DNA of 40,870 nt from Spirogloea muscicola (GCA_009602725.1 WELB01000361.1:33326-74195), one strand, 5' to 3'; positions 1-8,057 are shown, numbered from the stretch's first letter. Notes: generated from the sequence alone by a model not told the origin. Numbers and translations are program-made.

Positions 1-60
1 GCCGCCGCCGGCGCCGCCTTGGACGCCGCCGCCGCCGGTGGGGGCGCCGCCAGATCCGGC
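1..60. repeat. GCC/GGC-rich trinucleotide-like tract at the window edge
   Basis: The first 60 bases are almost entirely GCC/GGN triplets. Read in either direction they give Ala/Gly/Pro-rich runs, so they could be the edge of a low-complexity coding exon that continues outside the window. No start, splice site or conserved domain can be tied to them. Confidence 0.6.
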
Positions 61-760
61 GGGGGGCGCGGGGGATGAGCGGCGGGGGGCGAGGAGGGAG
101 GTGGCCGGCGGCGAGTGGCTGGGAGCGACCACGTGGGGAGGCGCGCCTTGATCTGCTGCCCGCTCATATTCTTTTGCCCGCAGAGGCTCCCCCCCTGCGT
201 AACCGGAGATTCGGCAGATCCTTGCCCACGTGTCCCGGCCCGCGCCAATGCGGCCCACCCAACCACGAGACTGCGTCGACGCGGCTGCCGGAATTTGAGA
301 TTCTTGCTGCTCCTCCCGCCGTCCCTGTGGACTCCGCATTCGCGTCTTCCGCCTGGCCTGCATGTGCTCGGGATGACGGTGCTCTTTCGAGAACGGGGAA
401 CCTGTCAACTCTGAAAGCAGCTAGCGATGGCCTCCCTGCGGCCTCGACAGTAAGCTCTTCCTCGTAGTCGGGCGGGTAGCTTAGGGCATTCTAGCGTCCC
501 GCAAGCCATCGTTGCATGCTATAGAATGTGGCTAGCATTGAATGTATAGCGCTCCCAGGCACTTGCGATACACCAGCGTGCTGGGAGTGCATTAGCCCAG
601 GCTAATGGCTTCCGTGGTGGTGGTTTAGCTCCTCGGCTTAGCTTGTCAGATATGCATGGCTCACTCGGGAAAATCAGTGTCCCCCTTAGCTAGCTCTTTA
701 CCCCGTAACAGGACATTTGTAAGGCTAGAATTGGCCTCCCTTTCAATGTCATGCGCACCG
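61..760. other. GC-rich to mixed sequence with no gene recognised
   Basis: The first ~400 bases are very GC-rich and CpG-dense, like a promoter or first-exon island. Overlapping open frames of 99 and 130 codons exist here, but they are Arg/Pro/Ala-rich, as expected by chance in GC-rich DNA, and show no domain. A pyrimidine-rich run ending in CCCGCAG near 181 could be a splice acceptor, but no partner exon is visible. From ~480 to 760 I see nothing. Confidence 0.4.
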
Positions 761-764
761 CGCG

Positions 765-985
765 CATTCTCTCCAAAGAAGAAGAAGAAAGACGCTCCCA
801 GGAGAGGGCGGTGGCTAGGAGAAGCCAGCTCAGAAGAAGAAGTAGAATGAACAAAGGTCGAAGGGGGCGAGGCGTGTTACAAACCAGCCCAGAAAGAATG
901 GCCAAGGTCCAAAAAGAAGTGAGCTCTTCCGAAGTGGGCGGGGGCTGTGAAGAGCCAGCCAGACATACAATGCAAAGGGCCCAAA
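765..985 (-). repeat. Two LINE 3' tails (families C and D), minus strand
   Basis: Read on the minus strand, 765-870 has the tail-C signature, a (CTT)n run next to AAGACGCTCC on the plus strand. The tail end is the (CTT)n run, a likely target-primed tail. The block at 908-985 has the tail-D layout: GAGCTCTTCC, then a GGGGGCTG...CAGCC hairpin. Both lie downstream, in minus orientation, of the coding fragment at 1030-1600. These are 3' UTR remnants and encode nothing. Confidence 0.7.
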
Positions 986-1029
986 GGTGCTTAAATCACA
1001 CAGCTATGCAAGTGCAGCTGGTTGGAGCT

Positions 1030-1600
1030 TTGTAACATCGAGGCAGCAGTCGCAAGTTGGAGTTACTTGCAGCTGGAGAAAAGTCACCCAAACGGGATCC
1101 AGAAGCAGGAGCCCGAGCGCGGCCTGCGCGCAAGTGCACTGCGTGAGCCTGGACTGTGTAGGGAGTTGATAGCCGCATGCGGAACATCTGGCAAGCGACT
1201 CGGCGGCGTTGAAACCGGGCAGCTCACCTCGCTGTCCCTGCCGACGATCGATGGCCTGCCGTGCAAGCCGATGCAGAAGGTCAAGCCACCGACTGCCAAA
1301 TAGTCCGTGCAGATTTATCGCCAGCGCCACAGACATCTCTGGCAGGGTGATCCGCATTCTTTGCGCTCTTTCAGCTAGCAGCTTTGCTAACCGAGTGGCC
1401 TGCTTCTGTCGCCGACTTCGTTGCTTTGGCGGAGTCGACGGTGTTGCTGTCAGTACGGCCGCAACGATGCGGCAAACCTGTTCTCCTGACAGCAGCTGAC
1501 AATTGCTTGTCTCCGGCCTCAAAAGGAAAAGCCAAAAGCTGAAGTGAAATTTGTGTAAAGCCAGCTCCAGAAGATTGGACAAGTGAGAGCGAGGGCGCAT
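1030..1600 (-). pseudogene. LINE C-terminal fragment (RLE-like domain end)
   Basis: The minus-strand frames align with other LINE ends in this window. Recognisable pieces are A-I-N-L-H-G-L-F-G-S-R-W-L-D-L-L followed by R-L-A-R-Q-A-I-D-R, then in a second frame F-R-M-R-L-S, H-L-R-A-G-R-A and N-L-R-L-L-P-R-C-Y near 1034. The family consensus ends SDLRLLTRGY-stop. The last part needs a frame change at about 1190, so this copy is broken. The upstream RT is absent, which is normal 5' truncation for a LINE. Confidence 0.75.
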
Positions 1601-1639
1601 GGTAAATGAATGAGAGGGAGGCCAGGTGTTCCGCAGGAA

Positions 1640-2360
1640 GCCTCTATATCTGATTCCTCCCCAACGTCATGCATGGCATCCACGTGGAGGCAGGCTTCTC
1701 GGTGGCCGCACAGAACTCCTCGGTGTTGACGCTCCGACAAAAGGGTGACAGTCTCTACTCCAGACCTCCTGGCCGCTCCACTGGCTGGCGGACCGCGCCT
1801 CCCTGGATGTGGTGACAAACGACTTCTTCGACTGTGCCCACTCCACGCTCTCTGCCTTCAAGGCTGGGCATGCGATGGCCTGCGCCGCCCAAGCCAAGGC
1901 GTTGAAGTATGCAGACCATCCGCGGGAGGAGGACCTTTTTCCCGCTCGTCATCGACGTACACAGGGCGTTTGGAGCTTGGTGGCTCGAGCTTCTTCACCA
2001 GCTCTTCCATAGCGCTGCATCCCGCCGCCACCACGGGGAGCAGGCTGAATCCAACGCAGCAGGCTCTCTCGCGCAGATGTATCGCATGCGCCTGTCAGTC
2101 TCGCTGCCGCGGTCCATGGTACGTGCGCTGCATCTGCGTGCCGGTCGTGCCTTGGCTGCAACGTCTGGCCCTGGCCAGGGGACCCGCTACTAGTCTCTCC
2201 GATCTGCGGCTGCTCAACAGGGTTTACTGAGCGTTTCGTGGCTACTTGATTCCTTGTGTGCATGAGCATCTTCTTTGGCCCATTCGAACTTTGTTCAATC
2301 TTTTTCTGGGCTGGCCTCTCACAGCCACTGGCCTCTCCTGAAAGGGCCTTCTTTCTTTTT
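1640..2360 (+). pseudogene. LINE C-terminal fragment with tail C
   Basis: Starting near 1640 the plus strand matches the second half of the RLE-like domain of the RT copy at 7929-9938 (pattern H-V-E-A-G-F-S-V-A, then VVTNDFFD, then KALKYADHP). It continues through IDVHRAFG, YRMRLSVSL and HLRAGRALA and ends DLRLLNRVY with a stop at about 2228. At least three frame changes (near 1750, 1910 and 2160) break the reading frame. The 3' UTR contains a GGGCTGGCCTCTCACAGCC hairpin near 2310, followed by a C/T-rich end near 2360. Confidence 0.8.
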
Positions 2361-2734
2361 CATCCTCGTTCAGGTCCACCCAGCAATGACATTGCATTCA
2401 CCCTGCTGATGGTACAGCCGTTAATCTTAATCGACGGATTTCTGCATAGTAGTGATCTTTGATTGAAACCAAACAAGAACCCCAGGGCGTGATCGACAAA
2501 TTCACTTGATACGAGTTCTTGATTATGCACTATGTCATCTATTAATTACTTCTACTCGGTCATGCAAGCTGTCAACATATTTGTGCTAATCTCTCTCTAC
2601 CACTGTCTGATTTGCTCTGCCTGCCACGTAGGACCTCTGACACGTCAGTTGATTTGCTACAATTTGTCCTATTGATGTAGTATGGCGACGCCCTGTGGCA
2701 TGACAGCAAGGGCTGTGCACAGCCAACCCGAAGA
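2361..2734. other. Unassigned AT-richer spacer
   Basis: This stretch is noticeably more AT-rich than its neighbours. It has no open frame with a recognisable domain and none of the LINE signatures. It may be original host intergenic DNA between insertions. Confidence 0.4.
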
Positions 2735-3140
2735 CGATTGACAAGGTCCGAAGGGGCCGAAAAGCGCATTCCCAAAAGCTATCCGGGAAGGATACACTTA
2801 GTAACCTTTACTTAGGAGCCGCAAGTCAGAAAGACTAGCGCCGGAAATAAAGAAAGTGGCTCTACAAAAGGGGGCAAGGGCTTTGAACAGCTAGCCCAAA
2901 AACTTGACAAGGTCCGGAGGGGCCAAGATAGAAGGTGCTCGCCCATTGAGAAGAGGGGCTGGCAAAGCCAACCCAAAAAGAATGGACAATGTTCAAAGCC
3001 AAAGAAAGAGGTGCTGAAAAAGGACTACACTACAAAGTGCAAGATGGTGCAGAGGGAGATGCAGATGGCTGCTCAGTATCCACGTGTGAGCAACAGCAGA
3101 TCAGGCCAAGAGCGCTTCCTCAAAGCTTGCCCGGTAGGAT
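2735..3140 (-). mobile_element. Stack of LINE 3' ends, minus strand
   Basis: On the minus strand this holds consecutive 3' ends. A protein end with DLRLL lies near 2815-2830. A tail-D copy lies at about 2855-2925. A tail-A copy (GGTGCTCGCCCATTGAG, then the GGGCTGGCAAAGCCAACCC hairpin) lies near 2935-2975. Then comes a UTR of the subfamily that ends in LLLLTRGY (3000-3110), nearly the same as that at 35135-35265. The stem here has one mismatch. The arrangement suggests successive insertions into earlier tails. Confidence 0.7.
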
Positions 3141-3665
3141 GAACTAATAACCTCTAGTGAGCAGCCGCAAACCAGAAAGACTAGCAGCCGGACAGCAATC
3201 CCCCTGACGAAATCCAGAGGCTGCAGCTACAGCACGGCCAGCAAGCAGATGCAAGGCGTGGCCCATGGACCGCTGGAGTGATTCGCGCACAAGAAAGACG
3301 TGAGCTAGCAAGCCAGCGGCGTTGAAGTCGGCTACTCACCCTGCCTGCGGGACACAGCACGTTGCGCAAGGCGGGCCAACAGGTCAAGCCACTGAGACCC
3401 GAAAGCCCCGTGCACATTGACGGCCAGGGGGACGAACTAGTCCCTGTGGAGTGATCCGCGTGATTCGCCGCTTCGCCGCAAACGGCGTTCGCCGTTGCAT
3501 GTCCAGCCCTCGAGGCAGAAAGCCCCGGACGAGGAAGCACTCCAGCACAGCAGAAGACTTGCCCTGTGGCTTTGTCGCTAGGCAGCGACACCACCTCCTG
3601 GGCAGGAAGACGCTTCCAGTAGAGGGCGATGGCTGCGAGAGGCCAGCCCAGAAGAAAGAATGAAC
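3140..3665 (-). pseudogene. LINE C-terminal fragment plus adjacent tail C
   Basis: The minus strand reads SGLRLLTRGY-stop near 3145-3180 and, going upstream, pieces of the Gly-Arg-Ala helix and the I-D-V-H-G-A-F-G region up to about 3590. Several frame changes are needed. At 3606-3665 a separate minus-strand tail C (AAGACGCTTCCAGTAGAGGG, then a GGCTG...CCAGCCC hairpin) abuts it. There is no RT part. Confidence 0.65.
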
Positions 3666-4030
3666 AACTTGCCGCAGACTTGTATCAACGGGACGCCGCC
3701 ACGGTCACCACAGCGAGCCGGCAAAGAGCCGCCCGGCATCGTGCTGCAGTAGCAGGCAGCAGCAGCTGCGCCTCTCTCAGAACTTCACGTGCTCTGCGAC
3801 CTCCGATCAGCTCTCTGCTCTGTATGTTCTCATGTACAGAGCAGTACTGCATTCCCAGTATGGAGCAGACATGCTCGACGGCATGCGCGGGCTCAACCAT
3901 GCTTGGCGGCATGCTCAGCCTCGGCCATGCTCGGGCGCCTGCTGGAGACAGGCCGTGGCCCTTCGTCAGGCACGCTCCTCGCGGGGCTGGCCTTGGGGCG
4001 ACCCCCATGGGGTGGTCGTGTATTTCAAGA
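3666..4030. other. Unassigned stretch
   Basis: Overlapping open frames of 80-170 codons occur on both strands, but none shows a domain. The sequence around 3880-3960 contains imperfect repeats of the word ATGCTCGG/ATGCTTGG. I see no gene I can support. Confidence 0.35.
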
Positions 4031-4125
4031 ACAAATTTAAGGCCAAACTGGCCAAGTACAAAAGCAAGCACATCTGATGACGTACATCACCCACAACGAC
4101 TTGACCCGCTCAGTAACGACGGGGC
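4030..4125 (-). repeat. LINE tail E, minus strand
   Basis: This matches the family whose 3' UTR reads, on the sense strand, TGAGCGGGTC, then a GTGATGTACGTCATC-like palindrome, then GTGCTTGCCTTNGTACTTGG. Other copies are at 11405-11485 (+), 33620-33690 (+) and 37975-38065 (-). The stop of the LINE protein (GTTACTGAGCGGG, complement) is at about 4110. This family does not show the GGCTGG hairpin of tails A to D. Confidence 0.65.
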
Positions 4126-4239
4126 AGCACTTAAAGGTCGCTGAATCGATGCCTGCATACCAGATGGCAAATTTGAAGCCCTTCTGCCACCAACTAGAGC
4201 TCAGCAGTTGGGCGACCCCCATGCATCCCGGTGACTAGG

Positions 4240-4465
4240 GAATGCTGAGCAGGTATGAACAGTGGTCTCAAAGCTTTCCAGCTTCGTTGGACCTTGTCCA
4301 TTTCTTTAGAGATGGCCTTTCATAGCTTTAGCCCACCTCTTGAGAAAAGCTTAGAGTCAGTCGTATGCAGGCTTTCCACAGCCCTCACTCCTTCTGGAGC
4401 TTTCGTTTGTGCTTATACTTGGAGGATCTGCTCCAATCTCTTATTTACTTCCAGGTAAAGAAGAA
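4240..4465 (+). repeat. Degenerate LINE-like tail followed by unassigned sequence
   Basis: At 4285-4345 the plus strand has GGACCTTGTCCATTTCTTT followed by GGCCTTTCATAGCTTTAGCCC. This is the conserved pre-hairpin box and a decayed hairpin. The rest to 4465 has one short open frame without a domain. Confidence 0.4.
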
Positions 4466-4469
4466 TGAT

Positions 4470-4617
4470 AAATAGAAAGAAGCAGCTCTTGAAAGGGGGC
4501 GAGGGCTGGAAAAACTTAACCAACATCGCTGACCAGATCAGAAAGATCTGCAAAGCTAAGAGAGCACTAAGGCTTCCTGCTCAGTGTTCCGAGTCAGCAG
4601 CCGCAAATCTGAAGTCA
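4470..4617 (-). pseudogene. LINE 3' end with tail D, minus strand
   Basis: The minus strand reads S-D-L-R-L-L-T-R-N, close to the family terminus SDLRLLTRGY, at about 4590-4617. A UTR and tail D (CTTGAAAGGGGGCGAGGGCTGG on plus) follow at 4480-4520. Upstream of this 3' end, in minus orientation, the LINE is interrupted at ~4617 by the Gag-protease-methyltransferase segment. LINE sequence of the same orientation resumes at 7929, so these two pieces may be the halves of one copy. Confidence 0.65.
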
Positions 4618-4645
4618 GGCTCAGGTAAGAATCAGCACTGACCAG

Positions 4646-5776
4646 GTGGCGGATCTCGCCGATGACGTTGAGCGCCACTTCGCAGGGAAGGGGGTGGAGA
4701 TGGCGGCTTCGGGCAAGAGCGAAGGGAGGCCGGCTGCTCAGCCGCGGTCGTGGTCCGGGACTCAGCCGAGACAGTGGCGGGTGCCCAGCAAGCAGGGCAT
4801 GGCGGCGGCGTCGGTAGTACCAGCCGGGCCGGCTGGGGCCGGTCTCTGCTACACTTGCAACCAGCCCGGGCATACCAAGAGGGATTGCCCAAGGGGGGCT
4901 GGCATGCGGTGTAGCTATTGCGGTAAGGCAGGTCACGGGGCAGAGACCTGTTGGACGCTGCATCCAGAGCAGCGGCCGGTGCAGCGGCAGGCTCACGCGG
5001 CGTCCCGGGCGGCCAGGAGCGCTGCCGCATCGTCGGCCGTTGCACAGGCCAGCCCGTCCACCGAACCGGAGCTGCTCAAGGCGCAGGTCGCGCAGATGCA
5101 AGCTACAATGGCAGCCACCGCCACGGCAGCGCAGGCGGAGCAGCGGCGGAGAGAAGAGGAGGAGGCCGACCACCGTCACCGCTACAGTATGGGTGTCCAG
5201 TTTGTTGACGCAGCAATGGCGGGGCGGCATGGGCGCGGCAGCCGCCAGCTTCCAGAGGGCGCAGATCGCTTGGCGGGTAAGGAGCACGGCCGCCGGGAGG
5301 AGCAGGGCGCGCGGTACCCCTTGTCGTTTGCGCGTTTGACGGAGGTGGCTGCAGACGGGCCTGCGGCGGTCGGAGAAGGCGCGGGGCAAGTCTCTGCGCG
5401 GCAGTTAGCGGCCTCACTCATGAGCACGCCCTTGCTGTCGTTGGCAAGCATGGGCTGCTCTGAGTTGGCGCTGAGGGAAGGCGCTGCAGCAGCACTTGCC
5501 GGGTCTGCTGGAGGGCAACGTGGCGGGGTCAAGCGAATCACCCAAGGCCGCGCGGGGGGCGGACACCCCGACCGCCTGCAGCGAGCATTCAGGGGCTTCC
5601 GAAAGGGGCCCCTGCAGGTCGATTCTACCCCTTCCGCCTGCGCCGGCAGCCGTTGGCGAGGAATTGGTGGCAGTGGAGCGGCCACCAAGCACTTGTGCCG
5701 TTGGGGCGGCCCATGCAGAAGGGAGCCGGGCGCTCAAGGCCGCGCGGGGGGCGGACACCCCGACCGCCTGCAGTGA
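4646..5776 (+). CDS. Gag nucleocapsid-like protein (partial)
   Basis: This open frame of about 376 codons is open upstream to about 4620 and has GTG, not ATG, at its nominal start, so the true N-terminus (capsid) is missing. Two perfect CX2CX4HX4C zinc knuckles lie at 4847-4888 and 4910-4951, the hallmark of retroelement nucleocapsids that bind genomic RNA. A Gln/Ala/Glu-rich helical stretch follows (about 5060-5170). The C-terminal ~75 codons run through the first of three direct repeats and stop just inside the second (stop at 5774-5776). The protease frame lies one base ahead and overlaps it from 5496 or earlier, so expression of the downstream product would need a frameshift. Function as Gag is well supported; the frameshift is inferred. 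Confidence 0.75.
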   Translation: MADLADDVERHFAGKGVEMAASGKSEGRPAAQPRSWSGTQPRQWRVPSKQGMAAASVVPAGPAGAGLCYTCNQPGHTKRDCPRGAGMRCSYCGKAGHGAETCWTLHPEQRPVQRQAHAASRAARSAAASSAVAQASPSTEPELLKAQVAQMQATMAATATAAQAEQRRREEEEADHRHRYSMGVQFVDAAMAGRHGRGSRQLPEGADRLAGKEHGRREEQGARYPLSFARLTEVAADGPAAVGEGAGQVSARQLAASLMSTPLLSLASMGCSELALREGAAAALAGSAGGQRGGVKRITQGRAGGGHPDRLQRAFRGFRKGPLQVDSTPSACAGSRWRGIGGSGAATKHLCRWGGPCRREPGAQGRAGGGHPDRLQ

Positions 5777-8057
5777 CAATTCAGGGGCTTCCGAAAGGGG
5801 CCCCTGCAGGTCGACTCGACTCCTTCTGCCTGCGCCGGCACCCGCAAGCGAGGCATTGGTGGCCTTGGAGCGGCCACCGAGCACTCGTGCCGTTGGGGCC
5901 CATGCAGGGGAGAGCCCGTCGCTTCCTAAGCGGCGGGTGGCGGAACGAGTGGGGATCACCCCCAACGTGGCGCTGGTGGTACAACAAGATGGCTTTGTGA
6001 AAGTCAACGGCAAAGCTCCCGCCCGTGTCATGCTGGACACGGGTGCGCAGCCGGTGCTGCTTGGCCGCAGCATGGTGCCGCTGCTGGGGCTGCGTCCACA
6101 GGACTTGCAGCCGTCACCGGTGGCCATCAAGACGGCGACGGGCGGCGTCACAACGGGGCTGCGGCAAACACGCGAGCCTTTTTGCATCACCCTCAACCAG
6201 GGCGGCGCAGACGAGGTCAGCCGGCGCCTCCACTGCTTGGTAACGGAGGCCACAACATACGACGTGCTGTTGGGCACGGAGTTCTTGTACCCATGTGGGG
6301 TGAGTGTAGACCTGTGGGAGAAAGTGGGGAGTTACCGGCCCGGGTACGCATGTGGAGAGGGCCGCAAGGTAGAGTTCCCACTGCAGCTGGTTGCCGCAGT
6401 GGAGGACGGGGCCGCATTCGCGTGCCACGGGGAGGGTGCGTGGGTGGGCAGCGACCTGCTGTCCATGCCGCCGGAGGAGGCGGCCTCCACGCCACTGGCG
6501 GCAGTGCACCCCGGAGTGGCGTTTGCAGGCCACGGGGTCACTACGCATGCGGTGCAGGTGGACGAGCTGGTGGCTCGCGCATGGAAGCAGCAGCTACTGG
6601 TGGGGCAGGAGCTGCCAGCGTGCCCGCCATCCATTGTTCAGCTGCATGGAGAGTCGGTGGTAGACAGCACCACTGTTGAGTGGACAATCCCGCACGGCGG
6701 GGTTGTCCTCCTGGAGCTCTTTGGCGGCATCGCCACCGGGCTGGCGGCGGTGCTGGCCAACGGTGTGCGGGTCCGACGGTACGTGTACGTCGACCCGGAT
6801 CCGGTGGCACAGGCCGCAGCAGCGCATCACATTCGGCGGCTGATGGACGAGTATCCGGAGCTGCTGACCCCGAAGGCCGTCAAGGGGTACCTCACCACCC
6901 TGCCGGCTGACATCCAGCTGGTGGGCCCACATCACCTCAGGGGGTTGGGACAGGTGGATCTGGTGGTTGCAGGTTGGGAGTGCCAAGGCCATTCCAGCGC
7001 TGGTGCAGGTCGGGGGTTAGCTGACGTCCGCTCACGGCTCTTTTGGGAGCTGGAGCGTGTTTTGGCACTGCTGCAGGGGGGGCAGGAGGCCCCCCTAGCA
7101 TACGTGTTGGAGAACGTGCCGGCGGGCGACGATCGCCGCGCGAATGTGCGGCGTGACTTCCAGGTGGTGGAGAGCCGCATTGGGCGCGGCGTGCCTCTGG
7201 ACGCAGCTGCTCTGGGCAGCCGCGCGCACCGACTGCGAATGAAGTGGACCAACCTGGCTCAGCCAGAGTTAATGGCCGCTGCGGTCGCATTAATCAAGCG
7301 CCCAGCTGGGCTGTTAGTGGCAGACATCTTGGACCCGGGGAGGGTGCCTCAGCCAGTGAAGCGGGACGACATTCCTCCGTACGCGCTGTGCAACAAGGTG
7401 GGGCAGCCACGGGCGGCGTTACCCGCGCTGGTGAGCTACCCGGCGTCTTACGCGTTCAGGAATGGAGGCCAGGGTATGGTCTGGGACAACACCATGCAGC
7501 GCCTGGAGGAGCCCCGTGCCGACGAGCGGGAGCGTGCGTTGGGCTTCCACACCGGCACAACAGCGGCTCCTGGGCTCACTGAGCGGCAGCGTCGGAAGCT
7601 GTTGGGGCAGGCTATGGATCTTAAGGCTCTCACGTGGGTGCTGGCGGTAGGCTTCGCCGCGCAGCGGAGCCAGCAGGCAGCGTGGCGGCTGGCGCAGGGG
7701 CTCTCCATACAGTGGGCGGCGCGTGCAGGCGCTGGCGGCTTCCCACTGGGGGGGGGAGTAGAGCCGCAGCTTGAACAGGTGGCACCCAAGGCCGCGCGGG
7801 GGGCGGACACCCCGACCGCCTGCAGCGAGCATTCAGGGGCTTCCGAAAGGGGCCCCTGCAGGTCGATTCTACCCCTTCCGCCTGCGCCAGCAGCCGTTGG
7901 CGAGGAATTGGTGGCAGTGGAGCGGCCAGTTGTCGAAGCGGTCAGTTGTCGCCACATCGGCGATTATGCGGGGACCACCGCCGGGCGGGATGGCGACCAG
8001 GTCGGCGCACCGTGTATGGGGCTGGCCGTCCGCGCCCAGCTGGATGGACATTACTGA
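5496..8057 (+). CDS. Aspartic protease plus DNMT3-like cytosine-5 methyltransferase polyprotein
   Basis: This is an open frame of 853 codons whose first codon is TTG, so it is probably entered from the Gag frame. Numbering from 5496, residues ~18-135 cover direct repeats 1 and 2. The protease has MLDTGAQPVLLG (catalytic Asp ~181) and YDVLLGTEFL (~255). The methyltransferase spans ~400-735. Motif I is LELFGGIATG (Phe ~409) and motif II has VYVDPD. Motif IV is GWECQGHS (Cys ~496), motif VI is LENVPAGDD (Glu ~539), motif VIII is GSRAHRLRMKW, and the C-terminal block has ERERALGF and RRKLLGQAMDL. The FGGIATG form and the spacing resemble DNMT3/DRM more than DNMT1. The usual motif IV proline (PC) is replaced by Glu. 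Residues after ~811 (from 7929) are antisense LINE sequence and not native. No RT follows. It would transfer methyl groups from AdoMet to cytosine if active, but activity is unproven. Confidence 0.82.
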   Translation: MPGLLEGNVAGSSESPKAARGADTPTACSEHSGASERGPCRSILPLPPAPAAVGEELVAVERPPSTCAVGAAHAEGSRALKAARGADTPTACSDNSGASERGPCRSTRLLLPAPAPASEALVALERPPSTRAVGAHAGESPSLPKRRVAERVGITPNVALVVQQDGFVKVNGKAPARVMLDTGAQPVLLGRSMVPLLGLRPQDLQPSPVAIKTATGGVTTGLRQTREPFCITLNQGGADEVSRRLHCLVTEATTYDVLLGTEFLYPCGVSVDLWEKVGSYRPGYACGEGRKVEFPLQLVAAVEDGAAFACHGEGAWVGSDLLSMPPEEAASTPLAAVHPGVAFAGHGVTTHAVQVDELVARAWKQQLLVGQELPACPPSIVQLHGESVVDSTTVEWTIPHGGVVLLELFGGIATGLAAVLANGVRVRRYVYVDPDPVAQAAAAHHIRRLMDEYPELLTPKAVKGYLTTLPADIQLVGPHHLRGLGQVDLVVAGWECQGHSSAGAGRGLADVRSRLFWELERVLALLQGGQEAPLAYVLENVPAGDDRRANVRRDFQVVESRIGRGVPLDAAALGSRAHRLRMKWTNLAQPELMAAAVALIKRPAGLLVADILDPGRVPQPVKRDDIPPYALCNKVGQPRAALPALVSYPASYAFRNGGQGMVWDNTMQRLEEPRADERERALGFHTGTTAAPGLTERQRRKLLGQAMDLKALTWVLAVGFAAQRSQQAAWRLAQGLSIQWAARAGAGGFPLGGGVEPQLEQVAPKAARGADTPTACSEHSGASERGPCRSILPLPPAPAAVGEELVAVERPVVEAVSCRHIGDYAGTTAGRDGDQVGAPCMGLAVRAQLDGHY
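5539..5684 (+). repeat. Direct repeat copy 1 (146 bp)
   Basis: This 146-bp unit starts at CACCCAAGGCCGCGCGGG and ends at GTGGAGCGGCCA. It differs from copy 3 (7783-7928) by one base. It lies in the Gag/protease overlap and is open in two frames. Confidence 0.9.
5734..5878 (+). repeat. Direct repeat copy 2 (diverged)
   Basis: This is the same unit as copy 1, 195 bp downstream, starting at CAAGGCCGCGCGGGGGGCGG. It carries more than a dozen substitutions in its second half, so it is clearly older than the copy 1/copy 3 pair. Translated in the protease frame it keeps the Thr/Ser/Pro-rich linker pattern (GADTPTACS...GASERGPCRS). Confidence 0.85.
7783..7928 (+). repeat. Direct repeat copy 3 (146 bp), ends at the retroelement/LINE junction
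   Basis: This is identical to copy 1 except for one base (GCCAGCAG versus GCCGGCAG). The match stops exactly where the sequence changes to antisense LINE at 7929, whereas copies 1 and 2 both continue into CCA/CCGAGCAC sequence. So it is truncated by the junction. With copy 1 it brackets repeat 2, the protease and the methyltransferase. Confidence 0.9.

Larger units (their letters stand above)
4617..7928 (+). mobile_element. Truncated Gag-protease-DNA methyltransferase retroelement segment
   Basis: Three modules lie in order on the plus strand: a Gag nucleocapsid part with two zinc knuckles, a retroviral-type aspartic protease, and a cytosine-5 DNA methyltransferase domain. No capsid region, RT, RNase H, integrase or LTR is visible, so both ends appear cut. 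The left border (about 4617) meets LINE 3'-end sequence, and the right border (7928) meets the LINE RLE-like domain. The open frames are long and free of stops for over 3 kb, which suggests a young insertion or constraint. Retrotransposons that carry cytosine methyltransferases are known from dinoflagellates and Klebsormidium, and from memory related polyproteins occur in green algae. The Ty3/Gypsy assignment is inferred from the zinc-knuckle/protease layout and not from an RT. Confidence 0.8.

Noticed and set aside
75-467. Two overlapping plus-strand frames of 130 and 99 codons in the GC-rich edge
   Set aside because: Composition is typical of chance open frames in GC-rich DNA; no domain, no consistent splice signals.
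4556-5389. Long minus-strand frame opposite the Gag region
   Set aside because: Only its last residues (SDLRLLTR) are meaningful, as a LINE end. The rest is antisense of the zinc-knuckle coding strand.
5539-7928. The 146-bp repeats as LTRs of the methyltransferase element
   Set aside because: They are coding linker sequence inside the open frames, lack TG...CA ends and a primer site, and a third, older copy lies between them.
7929-8057. C-terminal 42 codons of the methyltransferase frame as a native protein tail
   Set aside because: This part is antisense LINE sequence joined at the 7928/7929 junction.
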